From an uncultured Lachnospiraceae bacterium (lineage in GTDB: Bacteria; Bacillota; Clostridia; Lachnospirales; Lachnospiraceae), in NCBI GenBank assembly GCA_910589385.1, contig CAJUTU010000018.1, forward strand, positions 1 through 64,000: a stretch of 64,000 bases of DNA, given 5' to 3'. The notes beneath the pieces were generated by a model. That model saw nothing but the letters and a program-made list of their open reading frames with translations, was not told the DNA's origin and did not search any database. Positions 32,787 to 41,731 of the stretch are shown here, one piece after another (the first letter of the stretch is position 1; every line of letters starts with the position of its first letter). The translations under genes and the position numbers were made by a program.

Positions 32787-32916
32787 TACATCTGACGTTT
32801 GTTTTTTTCTTTCTACTTTATGCACAAAAAAAGCCTGTTTTTTTCCATTTATAGTCCAAGGTTTTATTCAACATTACTAATATAGCAAGTTCAATCTGAT
32901 TCCCAGATGTATTTGA

Positions 32917-33630
32917 TCATTGCTTCTCCTGTTTATGTTCCTGAAGTTGTCTGACCAATGCCTGGCGGTTATAAGTCAGATGCATGACCATCGCGCATTC
33001 TGCCCCTACCGGATCCCGGTCTATGATCGAATTCACGATCGCGCGGTGGGTCTCAATAGTCTCCTGCATCAAAAGCCTGTAGGTCAGGTTTGCAAATGTC
33101 ATGACCGCCGTATTGATCAACGGGATCAATGTCTCTACCACCCGGTTCTTGCTGCACTTTGCAATACAAGTATGAAATTCAATATCCTTTGGAATATGAT
33201 TTTTTCCCTCCAGATAAGTCTGTTCGGTCTCATCACATAGCTGCTTTAGCTGTATCAGCTCTTCCTCTGTAGCATATTCCGCCGCCCGTGAAGCGATTTC
33301 CGGCTCCAGCATCAGCCGCACATCAAACAGCTCCAATGCCAGTTTGTACTTATCCTGTAATCCGGACAGTCCCAGAGGATCCGAATCCAGAGTGCTTGTC
33401 CGGATCACATAGGTTCCGGAACCCCTTCGTACCTCCAGGATTCCTTTTGACACCAGGCCTTTTACAGCCTCCCGGATGGTACTGCGTCCCACTCCGAACT
33501 TTTCCGCCAATTCAAATTCATTGGGAATCCTCTGCCCGATCTCCATAGGTTCCTGTCGGATATAATTCAGCAGTTCTTCTTCTATCTGTTCCCCCAGCAG
33601 CTTTTTGTTCATCTTCTCAAAATGATACAT
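32917..33630 (-). CDS. FadR-type GntR-family transcriptional regulator
   Basis: A 237-residue regulator. The N-terminal winged HTH is QRIPNEFELAEKFGVGRSTIREAVKGLVSKGILEVRRGSGTYV, and the C-terminal FCD domain has metal-binding residues in EFHTCIAKCSKN and the H-T-H segment ETHRAIVNSI. FCD regulators respond to small carboxylates. Here it most likely represses gntP and the sugar-acid dehydratase. A second possible start at 33612 would remove six residues. Confidence 0.93.
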   Translation of the reverse strand: MYHFEKMNKKLLGEQIEEELLNYIRQEPMEIGQRIPNEFELAEKFGVGRSTIREAVKGLVSKGILEVRRGSGTYVIRTSTLDSDPLGLSGLQDKYKLALELFDVRLMLEPEIASRAAEYATEEELIQLKQLCDETEQTYLEGKNHIPKDIEFHTCIAKCSKNRVVETLIPLINTAVMTFANLTYRLLMQETIETHRAIVNSIIDRDPVGAECAMVMHLTYNRQALVRQLQEHKQEKQ

Positions 33631-33792
33631 TGTGTTATCGCTCCTTTCGGGTGCGGCCAGCTATTCCACACTCCAAATATCATTTTTACTTTAGTAATTA
33701 TGGGGTGAATCTTTCGTATTACAGGGCAAATTATATTACCGTCCATTCCACGCCATATGCAAAACGCATCTTCTGTGCTTCTTTGCCGCAGA

Positions 33793-35145
33793 TCAGATCA
33801 GGTTCATGGCATCACTGACATTTTTTACCCCTATCACTTTGATTCCGGTAGTTTCTTTTACCATGTGTACAGATACTTCTGGGATAATACATGTTTCAAA
33901 TCCCAGCTTTCTTGCCTCTGCCACCCGCTGTTCCGGCATATTTACAGCACGGACTTCACCGCTTAATCCGACTTCTCCAAATACAAGTATTGTTTCATCA
34001 ATCGGACGGTTTTTATAACTGGAAACAAGTGCCATAACAATTCCCAGATCAATCGCCGGTTCGTTCATTCGGATTCCGCCTGCAATATTAACATAGGCGT
34101 CACAGTTGGACATATGCAGCCCGATTCTTTTTTCCAGCACTGCCATCAGCAGGTTGACACGGTTGTAATCTGTACCTGTGGCTGTCCTTCTTGGCATTCC
34201 GAAATTCGATTGGCAGACTAGAGCCTGGATCTCGATCAAAAGCGGCCGGGTTCCTTCCAGGGAACATGCAACTACGGAGCCGGATGCATTTTCGGGCCTC
34301 CCACTCAGCATATACTCCGACGGATTCTCCACCTCCACCAAACCATTTTGACGCATCTCAAACACACCGATTTCATTGGTCGAGCCAAAACGGTTCTTTA
34401 CACCGCGCAAAATACGGTAAGACGCGTGACGGTCTCCTTCAAAATAAAGCACCGTATCCACCATATGCTCCAGGACACGGGGGCCTGCCACTGTCCCTTC
34501 TTTTGTAACATGCCCTACAATAAAAATGGTCACTCCAAGTACTTTTGCAAGCTGCATAAGCACATTCGTGGACTCCCGTACCTGGGACACACTGCCGGGA
34601 GCAGACGCCACCTCCTCATTATACATGGTCTGGATAGAATCTATGATCGCCAGGTCCGGCCGGCGGCTTTCAATGACATTCCGGATCGTATCCAGATTCG
34701 TCTCGCACAAAAGCTTCAGATCATCACAGAACTGCCCCATACGGTTGGCGCGAAGCTTGATCTGAGCCAAAGATTCTTCCCCTGACACATATAATACGCT
34801 TTTTTCCTGTGCAAGCCGCTGGCATACCTGTAAAAGTAAAGTAGATTTCCCGATTCCCGGGTCGCCGCCTACGAGAATTAAAGAGCCCGGTACGATTCCG
34901 CCGCCCAGTACCCGGTCCAGTTCCTCCAGTCCGGTCTCAATCCGTATCTGGTCGTCTGTACGGACTTCCGACAGCGATACCACCTTTGACTCCCTTTGAG
35001 ACTTTACGGCAGTTGTTTTTCCTGTGGTAACTTTTTCTTCTACAAATGTATTCCATTCTTTACAGGCAGGACATTGCCCAAGCCACTTAGTTTCCTCATG
35101 TCCGCAGTTTTGACAGAAATATACGCTTTTCTTTCCCTTTGCCAC
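33793..35145 (-). CDS. radA: DNA repair/recombination protein RadA (Sms)
   Basis: A 450-residue protein that processes recombination intermediates. It has an N-terminal zinc finger (FCQNCG...CPAC), a RecA-like ATPase with Walker A GGDPGIGKST, the RadA-specific KNRFGSTNE, and a C-terminal Lon-like domain (VGLSGEVRAV). GTG at 35145 is preferred as start because AGGAG lies seven bases ahead and the N-terminus then matches the family (VAKGKKSVYFCQNCG). It is downstream of clpC, as in many Firmicutes. Confidence 0.96.
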   Translation of the reverse strand: MAKGKKSVYFCQNCGHEETKWLGQCPACKEWNTFVEEKVTTGKTTAVKSQRESKVVSLSEVRTDDQIRIETGLEELDRVLGGGIVPGSLILVGGDPGIGKSTLLLQVCQRLAQEKSVLYVSGEESLAQIKLRANRMGQFCDDLKLLCETNLDTIRNVIESRRPDLAIIDSIQTMYNEEVASAPGSVSQVRESTNVLMQLAKVLGVTIFIVGHVTKEGTVAGPRVLEHMVDTVLYFEGDRHASYRILRGVKNRFGSTNEIGVFEMRQNGLVEVENPSEYMLSGRPENASGSVVACSLEGTRPLLIEIQALVCQSNFGMPRRTATGTDYNRVNLLMAVLEKRIGLHMSNCDAYVNIAGGIRMNEPAIDLGIVMALVSSYKNRPIDETILVFGEVGLSGEVRAVNMPEQRVAEARKLGFETCIIPEVSVHMVKETTGIKVIGVKNVSDAMNLI

Positions 35146-35279
35146 TCTTGTACTCCTCATTCTTTCTAAGAAACCGCCTTACAATAACCTTCAGCACAGC
35201 CCCTGAAAATAGTTATTTACATATTTTAAACAAAAAATTCTAAATATTTTCATCCGGCTGCAATTCATTCAAAAAACAT

Positions 35280-35302
35280 GGGACAGACCGGCGCCTGTCC
35301 CT
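35280..35302 (-). terminator. Terminator upstream of radA
   Basis: GGGACAG pairs with CTGTCCC, and ATGTTTTTTG follows on the minus strand. It could end transcription from the small conserved gene at 35422-35835. A second perfect hairpin CGGACAGC/GCTGTCCG lies at 35340-35358. Confidence 0.6.
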
Positions 35303-35421
35303 TTTGTTCATCTCATTATTATCTGGTTGTAACTTTATCGGACAGCGAAGCTGTCCGTCCGTCCCGAAAGGACATGTATTGCGGTATGCCCTTTTGGTAT
35401 GGTTCAATGCTCATGTTGATC

Positions 35422-35835
35422 TCAACGCTTTTCCACTTTCACTTCCGTGCTTGTATCTTCACCCAGCTCCACACTGACGCTCAGCTTACCGCTTAAATTG
35501 GTCGTCATCTTCCCTGCCGATTCACCGCCGATCAGCACTTCATATTCACTCTCTGGCTGCAGCTCAAGGGTAAATTGTACGTCCTCCGGCGCCGAGATCC
35601 GAAATGCCACTTCTGTGTCCGTAGCTTTAAAATTCTCCACCGCGCTGCCCGGAACAGACTCATATACGAACATGCCGTTCCGCTCCAGCTTGGTGATTTC
35701 CGCAAATGTCTTGACTTTATAAAGATCGCCTTCAAATTCGAAATTGTCCAGCTTTGTCTTGGATGCCAATGTATAATCGCCAAAGCTGAGTGTTCCGTCC
35801 TCTTCTGCACGTAATAATTCTTTTACTGTTGCCAT
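35422..35835 (-). CDS. Small conserved protein, often labelled 'endosialidase'
   Basis: A 137-residue soluble protein starting MATVKELLRAEEDGTLSFGDY, with a short N-terminal segment followed by a predicted beta-rich domain (TLELQPESEYEVLIGGES; LSVSVELGEDTSTEVKVEK). I recall close relatives in Lachnospiraceae genomes annotated as endosialidase, but nothing here shows a glycosidase active site and the size is far too small for one. It lies between clpC and radA on the same strand. The ribosome site is AGGAGG. Function unknown. Confidence 0.75.
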   Translation of the reverse strand: MATVKELLRAEEDGTLSFGDYTLASKTKLDNFEFEGDLYKVKTFAEITKLERNGMFVYESVPGSAVENFKATDTEVAFRISAPEDVQFTLELQPESEYEVLIGGESAGKMTTNLSGKLSVSVELGEDTSTEVKVEKR

Positions 35836-35895
35836 TTTCCTGTCCTCCTAAGTGTTTTAAGAAAATCTCCAGTTGCTGTCCACAGTCCAATGCCA

Positions 35896-35961
35896 TTACC
35901 GAACACAATTCACCGGGTATTCCAACGTGAAAGGCTTGATGGAAAGACTGTGAATCGTCAT
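35896..35961 (-). CDS. Possible 21-aa peptide between clpC and the small conserved gene
   Basis: ATG at 35961 with AAGGAG eight bases ahead opens 21 codons (starts MTIHSLSIKPF, ends NCVR). TATAAT-like DNA lies just upstream. It has no family and could be a leader peptide or chance. Confidence 0.3.
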   Translation of the reverse strand: MTIHSLSIKPFTLEYPVNCVR

Positions 35962-36013
35962 ATTCTTTTCTCCTTATCCTGTTCTATATTATATAATAAA
36001 TCCGCAGGATTTT

Positions 36014-38458
36014 CTACTCATTTATTAATTTTGCATAAAATTTAATCTCTTTTTTAGAGATCCCAGCCTCTACATGGGTGCCTGGAATAATCTCGCCGTT
36101 TAAAATCGCTTCTGCAAGCTTATCCTCCAGTTCCGTCTGCATTGCGCGCCGGAGCGGACGGGCGCCATATTTTGCGTCCGTTCCCTTTTCCACGATATGT
36201 GCCTTTGCCGATTCACGCAATGTCAGGGTAATATTCATCTGCTCTTTCAGCCGTTTCGTAAAATCTCTTACCAGCAGCGTTACAATCTGCTTCATATGGT
36301 TCTGATCCAGCGGATGGAATACGATGATCTCATCAATCCGGTTCAAAAATTCAGGACGGAAGATCAGCTTGACTTCATCCATAACATTCTGCTTCATCCG
36401 CTCGTAATCACTTTTCTTATCTTCCTTTACGGCAAATCCAAGCTTCTTCGGATCTACGATCGCCTTAGCCCCCGCATTGGAGGTCATGATGATGACCGTA
36501 TTGCTGAAATCCACCTTTCTTCCCTGGGAATCCGTAATATGTCCGTCGTCCAGCACCTGTAAAAGAATGTTGAACACGTCGGGGTGCGCCTTTTCCACTT
36601 CATCAAACAGGATCACCGAATAAGGATGGGTCCGAACCTGGTCGCTGAGCTGGCCGCCCTCCCCATGGCCCACATATCCCGGAGGCGATCCGATCATTTT
36701 TGCAACAGAATGCTTCTCCATATACTCGGACATGTCTACCCGGATCATGGAATCTTCATTACCAAACAGGGCTTCTGCAAGGGCCTTGGACAGTTCTGTT
36801 TTTCCAACACCGGTGGGTCCCAGGAATAAGAAAGAACCGATCGGCCTTTTAGGGTCTTTGAGCCCTGTGCGTCCCCGCTTGACTGCACGTGCCACCGCAG
36901 AAACCGCCTCGTTCTGTCCGATCACCCGTTTATGAAGTTCCTTTTCCAGCTTGCTCAGCCTCTGAGTATCGCTTTCCTCCAGTTTCTGAACCGGAATTTT
37001 CGTCCACGCAGATACCACCTCGGCAATATCCTGCTCTGTCACAACCGGGTGCTGGGACTCATTTTTCTTGTCAAAACGTTTCCGCATGGCTTCTATTCTT
37101 TTCTGGACCGCCTCCTGCTCTTTCTGGATCAGATGGGCTTTTGTAAAATCCCCTGCTGAAATGCTTTCTTCCTTCTCCCGTATCAGGGCTTTCAGGGAAT
37201 CTTCCAGCTTTGTCAGGTTCTCCGGAATTCTATAGCCCTTTAAGCTGACCCGGGAACAGGTCTCATCCAGCACGTCAATCGCTTTGTCCGGAAGATTCCG
37301 GTCTGTGATGTAACGCTCCGACATGTGTACTGCCGCCTGCATGGCATCCTTCCCGATCGTCACCCTGTGATGGCTCTCATATTTTTCCCTCAGGCCTTCC
37401 AATATTTCCAGACATTGTGTTTTTGCTGGTTCCTCAATAGAGACTGGCTGGAAACGCCGTTCCAGCGCCGCGTCTTTTTCAATATATTTCCGGTATTCTG
37501 CCAGAGTGGTCGCCCCGATCATCTGAAGTTTCCCTCTTGCCAATGCCGGTTTCAAGATATTGGAGGCATCCATAGCCCCCTCTGCGCCGCCTGCACCGAT
37601 CATAGTATGCAGCTCATCCATAAATAAGATCACATTGGGATCAGACTCCACTTCTGAAATCAGCGCTTTCATCCTCTCCTCAAATTCGCCGCGGTACTTG
37701 GAGCCTGCGATCAGCCCCGGCAGATCCAATGTATAGATTCTTTTTCCTTTCATACTTTCCGGAACAAGTCCGGATGCAAGGCGCTGTGCAAAGCCTTCTA
37801 AAACTGCCGTTTTGCCGACGCCCGGTTCACCGACCAGGCAGGGGTTATTCTTCGTCCGCCTGCTGAGTACCTGCATGAGCCGGAAGATTTCTTCTTCCCT
37901 GCCGATTACCGGATCCAGTTTTCCTTCCTCCGCCTCTGCCGTCATATCCTTGCAGAACTGCTCTACCGCGCCGTTCCTGCCTCTTGATTCTTCCTGAAGT
38001 TCCTCCTGATAATCCCTGGGATCCACTCCGGATGCAAAAAGAATATCCTGTAAAACCTTCTGCAGGTTGACATTCAATGTAGTCAAAATCCGTGCTGCTA
38101 CACAATCCGCATCATGGATGATCGCCAGAAGCAAATGTTCTGTCCCGACTTTTTCTATATGGAAATGTCCTGCTTCTTTCACACTGTCTTCCAAAATATA
38201 TTGAAGACGCGGGCTGTTCTGCGGACGCTGCATAACCGGGTTTTCCCCAGCAGGCGCGATCAATTCCCCCATCAGTTGAAGTATCTTTCCTTCCTCCACG
38301 CCGTGCTGCGACAAGATCTGCCCTGCCACACCGGTATATTCTTTACAGAGCCCCAGAAGTAAATGTTCTGTCCCAATATATGGGTGCTTCTGCTCTCTGG
38401 CGGCAGCCGCCGCATAACGGATGACATTCTCTGCCTGTGTTGTATATTGATCCTTCAT
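36014..38458 (-). CDS. clpC: ATP-dependent Clp protease ATPase subunit ClpC
   Basis: An 814-residue AAA+ unfoldase that feeds proteins to ClpP. The order is: double Clp-N repeat (1-145), AAA-1 with Walker A GEPGVGKT (210-217), a middle region with a UVR-like segment (~425-450, KEQEAVQKRIEAM), AAA-2 with GPTGVGKT, and the ClpP-docking loop around LGF in KKLGFAVKEDKK. Full length. It lies 18 bases after a GntR gene instead of ctsR-mcsA-mcsB, so the usual CtsR/McsB control is absent here. Confidence 0.96.
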   Translation of the reverse strand: MKDQYTTQAENVIRYAAAAAREQKHPYIGTEHLLLGLCKEYTGVAGQILSQHGVEEGKILQLMGELIAPAGENPVMQRPQNSPRLQYILEDSVKEAGHFHIEKVGTEHLLLAIIHDADCVAARILTTLNVNLQKVLQDILFASGVDPRDYQEELQEESRGRNGAVEQFCKDMTAEAEEGKLDPVIGREEEIFRLMQVLSRRTKNNPCLVGEPGVGKTAVLEGFAQRLASGLVPESMKGKRIYTLDLPGLIAGSKYRGEFEERMKALISEVESDPNVILFMDELHTMIGAGGAEGAMDASNILKPALARGKLQMIGATTLAEYRKYIEKDAALERRFQPVSIEEPAKTQCLEILEGLREKYESHHRVTIGKDAMQAAVHMSERYITDRNLPDKAIDVLDETCSRVSLKGYRIPENLTKLEDSLKALIREKEESISAGDFTKAHLIQKEQEAVQKRIEAMRKRFDKKNESQHPVVTEQDIAEVVSAWTKIPVQKLEESDTQRLSKLEKELHKRVIGQNEAVSAVARAVKRGRTGLKDPKRPIGSFLFLGPTGVGKTELSKALAEALFGNEDSMIRVDMSEYMEKHSVAKMIGSPPGYVGHGEGGQLSDQVRTHPYSVILFDEVEKAHPDVFNILLQVLDDGHITDSQGRKVDFSNTVIIMTSNAGAKAIVDPKKLGFAVKEDKKSDYERMKQNVMDEVKLIFRPEFLNRIDEIIVFHPLDQNHMKQIVTLLVRDFTKRLKEQMNITLTLRESAKAHIVEKGTDAKYGARPLRRAMQTELEDKLAEAILNGEIIPGTHVEAGISKKEIKFYAKLINE

Positions 38459-38476
38459 AAAATCCTCCCTGATCTG

Positions 38477-38851
38477 TCATAGTCCTGAATAGGTGTCAAA
38501 TATATCGTCTACAAGTGCATGTACTTCTTCTCTTGTTATATTTTTACAGCAGCCTTTTGCCAGTACAAGCTGTAATTGCGTACGCATCTCTTCCACTGCC
38601 TTGATCTTGTCTATATCCACACAGATCACCGCGCCGCGTCTCTTATCCAGACTGATGAAGCCCTCCTGTTTCAGTACGGCATATGCTTTATTGACTGTGT
38701 GCATATTCACCCCGATCATCTCCGCAAGCTGGCGGACCGACGGCAGCGAATCGCCCTCCTGGTAAGTGGAAGTCGCAATTCCAAGGATGATCTGGTTCCG
38801 AAGCTGGATATAAATTGCCTCGTCGCTGTTAAAATCTATCTCTATCAGCAT
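38477..38851 (-). CDS. GntR-family regulator, YtrA type
   Basis: A 124-residue protein made of the GntR winged helix-turn-helix (IYIQLRNQIILGIATSTYQEGDSLPSVRQLAEMIGVNMHTVNKAYAVL) and a short C-terminal dimerisation tail, the YtrA layout. Such small regulators usually repress their own operon. Here it lies directly before clpC, so clpC expression is probably linked to it. The effector is unknown. Confidence 0.92.
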   Translation of the reverse strand: MLIEIDFNSDEAIYIQLRNQIILGIATSTYQEGDSLPSVRQLAEMIGVNMHTVNKAYAVLKQEGFISLDKRRGAVICVDIDKIKAVEEMRTQLQLVLAKGCCKNITREEVHALVDDIFDTYSGL

Positions 38852-38892
38852 ATTGTCTCCTTATCTTCCGAATTGTTATAGCTATGGTAGCA

Positions 38893-38924
38893 CAAAAAAA
38901 GAATCTCTGCAAGAAGAGATTCTT
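38893..38924. terminator. Hairpin with T-runs both ways
   Basis: AAAAGAATCTCT pairs with AGAGATTCTTTT. On the minus strand TTTTTTTG follows. It lies between the divergent GntR and Uma2 genes, in the putative leader of the GntR-clpC transcript, so it could be an attenuator rather than a normal gene-end terminator. Confidence 0.5.
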
Positions 38925-38957
38925 TTCTCTTTATGTAAAACAAAATAAAAGCATTTC

Positions 38958-38986
38958 TTGATTCTATATGTTGTACATGCTATAGT
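38958..38986 (+). promoter_or_regulatory. Promoter of the Uma2 gene
   Basis: TTGATT (38958-38963), 17 bases, TATAGT (38981-38986), about 95 bases before the start codon. Confidence 0.65.
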
Positions 38987-39083
38987 ATTTTTATAGCCAA
39001 ACAGATCCGGACAGTCAAATGTACATGCGGGCATGTCTGCCTGACTCGTTGTTTCGCAGGAATAAAAGAAAGGAGATAAGCAT

Positions 39084-39626
39084 ATGCCTTTGCCAAAAGA
39101 GCAAATCTATACATCAGAGGATTACTGGAATCTGCCAGATGGACAACGTGCGGAATTAATCGACGGGAAACTGTATAATATGGCTCCGCCACATCGGATT
39201 CATCAGGAATTGGTTATGGAGCTTTCCGCAACAATCCGGCAGTATATAATAGAGCATACCGGAAACTGTAAAATCTATCCTGCTCCATTTGCTGTGAACC
39301 TCACAGCAAATGACAAAATATGGGTAGAGCCTGATATTTCAGTTATATGCGACAAAAGTAAGCTCTCTGACCGTGGATGCGAAGGCGCTCCTGACTGGAT
39401 CATTGAAATTGTATCTCCAGGCACTGCCCGAATGGACTATTCTGTAAAGTTGTTTAAATACCGCACTGCCGGAGTCCGGGAATACTGGATTGTAAACCCG
39501 ATGAAAAACGCTGTACAGACTTATATTTTTGAAGGAGAAGAAGATTCAAATCTTTTTTCTTTTGATGAAGATATACCAGTTTATATATTCCCTGGCCTGA
39601 CAATAAATATCGCAGAACTGTTGTAA
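39084..39626 (+). CDS. Uma2-family (DUF820) restriction-endonuclease-fold protein
   Basis: A 180-residue protein of the Uma2/DUF820 group, which has the PD-(D/E)xK nuclease fold. The motifs are YWNLPDGQRAELIDGKLYNMAPP at the N-terminus, VEPDISVICDKSKL (catalytic Asp) and WIIEIVSPGTARMDYSVKLFKYRTAGVREYWIV (Glu and Lys). It is a single gene with its own promoter, ribosome site (AAAGGAGAT) and terminator. These proteins are widespread, often in multiple copies, and their role is not settled. Confidence 0.92.
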   Translation: MPLPKEQIYTSEDYWNLPDGQRAELIDGKLYNMAPPHRIHQELVMELSATIRQYIIEHTGNCKIYPAPFAVNLTANDKIWVEPDISVICDKSKLSDRGCEGAPDWIIEIVSPGTARMDYSVKLFKYRTAGVREYWIVNPMKNAVQTYIFEGEEDSNLFSFDEDIPVYIFPGLTINIAELL

Positions 39627-39660
39627 AAGAGACGGCCTGCAAAATACAGGCCGTCTCTTT
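39626..39660. terminator. Bidirectional terminator
   Basis: AAAGAGACGGCCTG pairs perfectly with CAGGCCGTCTCTTT between the convergent Uma2 and dapF genes. Confidence 0.85.
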
Positions 39661-39672
39661 ATTGGACGCATT

Positions 39673-40530
39673 CTACAGTACCCGCAGCTTTTCCGTAAAT
39701 TCACTGCTCAGGCTTATCTTTGCCACGTAAAAGACATCCCCGGTCAGATAGGTTTCCCAGTCATCATCAATTTCTACCTGCAGATCTCCTCCCGGCATAT
39801 GGACGATCACCTTATTTCCGGTCAGCCCAAGCTTATATGCTACACCGGCAGCCGCACACGCCCCTGTTCCGTTTGCCATGGTATAGCCTGCTCCACGTTC
39901 AAAGGTCTCAATCGCAATATTGCTTCGGTCAATGACTTTCATAATTTCTGTATTGACCCGCTCTGGAAAATATCTTGCATTTTCAGAAAAGCTTCCGATC
40001 TTACGCACAAGTTCCCCGGAAATCTCATGCATCGGAATCACACAATGCGGATTTCCCACAGACACACAGGTTGCCGGATATAATGTGTTTCCAAACACCA
40101 TATCCTCATTGATCACTTCTCTTCTTTCCCCTGTTACCGGGATCTCGTCACTGAAAAAGGACAATTTTCCCATAGAAATTCTAAGCCTGCTTCCATCTTC
40201 ATTCAGATAAGTAATCTCTACCGTGCCTCCGTCTGTTAAAAGATGGTATTTTTTCTTCTGTACATAACCGGCATCTTTCAGATATTTCGCAAAAATCCGG
40301 ACTCCGTTTCCACTTTTCTCAGCAATGCTCCCATCCGGATTCCAGATTTTAAGAGACATCCGCTTCTCTCCGATAAACGGCCCCTCCAGAATGCCGTCAG
40401 AACCCAGGCCTGTATTCCGGTTACAGAGCATGGTCACGTTTTCCCGATTCAGTTTTAACTCATTTTTGTTGGGGTCAAATACCAGATAATCATTTCCAAG
40501 CCCGTGATATCGTTCTACTACAGTTTTCAT
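39673..40530 (-). CDS. dapF: Diaminopimelate epimerase
   Basis: A 285-residue enzyme converting LL- to meso-diaminopimelate for lysine and cell wall. The two catalytic Cys regions are altered in wording but recognisable: MLCNRNTGLGSDGI near residue 45 (CxRxxGxGxDG, Cys kept at the start) and ANGTGACAAAGVAYKLG near residue 220 (GTGACAA). VSVGNPHCVIP is also typical. The ATG at 40530 (or 40533) follows GGAGG. It is a single gene here. Confidence 0.94.
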   Translation of the reverse strand: MKTVVERYHGLGNDYLVFDPNKNELKLNRENVTMLCNRNTGLGSDGILEGPFIGEKRMSLKIWNPDGSIAEKSGNGVRIFAKYLKDAGYVQKKKYHLLTDGGTVEITYLNEDGSRLRISMGKLSFFSDEIPVTGERREVINEDMVFGNTLYPATCVSVGNPHCVIPMHEISGELVRKIGSFSENARYFPERVNTEIMKVIDRSNIAIETFERGAGYTMANGTGACAAAGVAYKLGLTGNKVIVHMPGGDLQVEIDDDWETYLTGDVFYVAKISLSSEFTEKLRVL

Positions 40531-40784
40531 CATCTGCACCTCCATTTTCCTCAGCCAGCCTGCATATACGCGCTGGCTTTCTGCCCACACATCTTGCATT
40601 TTCTTTTATTATACCCGGCATTTTTTTCAAGTAATACGTAAGAAATGCTTTAAATATTGCAGATAATGCTGTATGATAAAAACAGAAAACAGGCAAGGTA
40701 TGTATAAAAACTTCTATAAACAGGCAGACGGCTTATCTGCTGTATCAATACAGAAATTACTTACAAAAAGCAGGAGACGCGGAC

Positions 40785-41621
40785 ATGGGAATGTATAGCA
40801 AAAGAGGTTACCTGAACAGCGACTTTCGGATTTTCCACTTAACGGACCAGATTGCAAAGGAATACGAGTTCCATTATCATGAATTTCATAAGATTACCAT
40901 TTTTATACGCGGAAATGTGCAGTATTTTATCGAAGGAAAGACATATGAACTGGAGCCCTATGATATCGTACTTGTAGAAAAGAATGACCTGCACCGGATC
41001 CAGGTGGACGGCTCTGTCCCCTATGAAAGGATCATTGTTTATATTTCTCCTGGATTTATGGAGGATTATCAGCGTGAAGACTATGATTTAAGCTTTTGTT
41101 TCCAAAAAGCCCGTGAAGAACATTCCCATGTACTCCGAATTCCTTCTCTTGAAAAAAGTTCTCTGTTTAAGATCACCAACCGCCTGGAAAGATCTTTTGA
41201 CGATACAGAATATGCCAGCAGCCTGTACCGTCAGGTTTTATTTCTGGAGTTTATGATCCAGTTAAACCGGGCGGCTTTGAAAAAAAGAATCGAATTTCTT
41301 GAAACCGGACTGTACAATTCAAAAGTCATTGATATCCTGCATTACATCAACGCTCATCTGACCGAGGACCTGGATATCAATACGATTGCAGCGGCTTTTT
41401 TTATCAGTAAATATCATATGATGCGGCTGTTTAAGGCTGAGACAGGATATACCATAGGCAGCTATATCACTTACCGCAGGCTTCTCCTCGCACGGGAGCT
41501 GATCGCATCCGGCACGCCCATTACAGAAGCTTGTTTTGCTGCGGGGTTCCGGGATTATTCAACATTTTCACGGTCCTATAAAGCGGAATTTAAAGAAGCG
41601 CCGCGGAGTTTAAAACCATGA
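40785..41621 (+). CDS. AraC-family transcriptional regulator
   Basis: A 278-residue regulator with an N-terminal cupin-like sensor domain (HYHEFHKITIFIRGNVQYFIEGKTYELEPYDIVLVEKNDLH) and two C-terminal helix-turn-helices (DINTIAAAFFISKYHMMRLFKAETGYTIGSYI; AGFRDYSTFSRSYKAEFKEAPRSL). The cupin part suggests control by a small sugar or amino-acid ligand. No obvious target gene is adjacent. Confidence 0.94.
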   Translation: MGMYSKRGYLNSDFRIFHLTDQIAKEYEFHYHEFHKITIFIRGNVQYFIEGKTYELEPYDIVLVEKNDLHRIQVDGSVPYERIIVYISPGFMEDYQREDYDLSFCFQKAREEHSHVLRIPSLEKSSLFKITNRLERSFDDTEYASSLYRQVLFLEFMIQLNRAALKKRIEFLETGLYNSKVIDILHYINAHLTEDLDINTIAAAFFISKYHMMRLFKAETGYTIGSYITYRRLLLARELIASGTPITEACFAAGFRDYSTFSRSYKAEFKEAPRSLKP

Positions 41622-41647
41622 CAGCGATAAATTCTGAACAGCAAAAA

Positions 41648-41719
41648 AAGAACCGCAGAAGCCATTTCCCCTTTTTGGTCTTCCAGCCAATCAGGGAAAA
41701 AGATGCTTCTGCGGTTCTT
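41648..41719. terminator. Long-loop bidirectional terminator
   Basis: AAGAACCGCAGAAGC (41648-41662) pairs with GCTTCTGCGGTTCTT (41705-41719) across a 42-base loop that itself can pair. The minus strand continues into seven T. It serves the convergent araC-type and DUF4179 genes. Confidence 0.75.
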
Positions 41720-41731
41720 ACATTTGACTGA

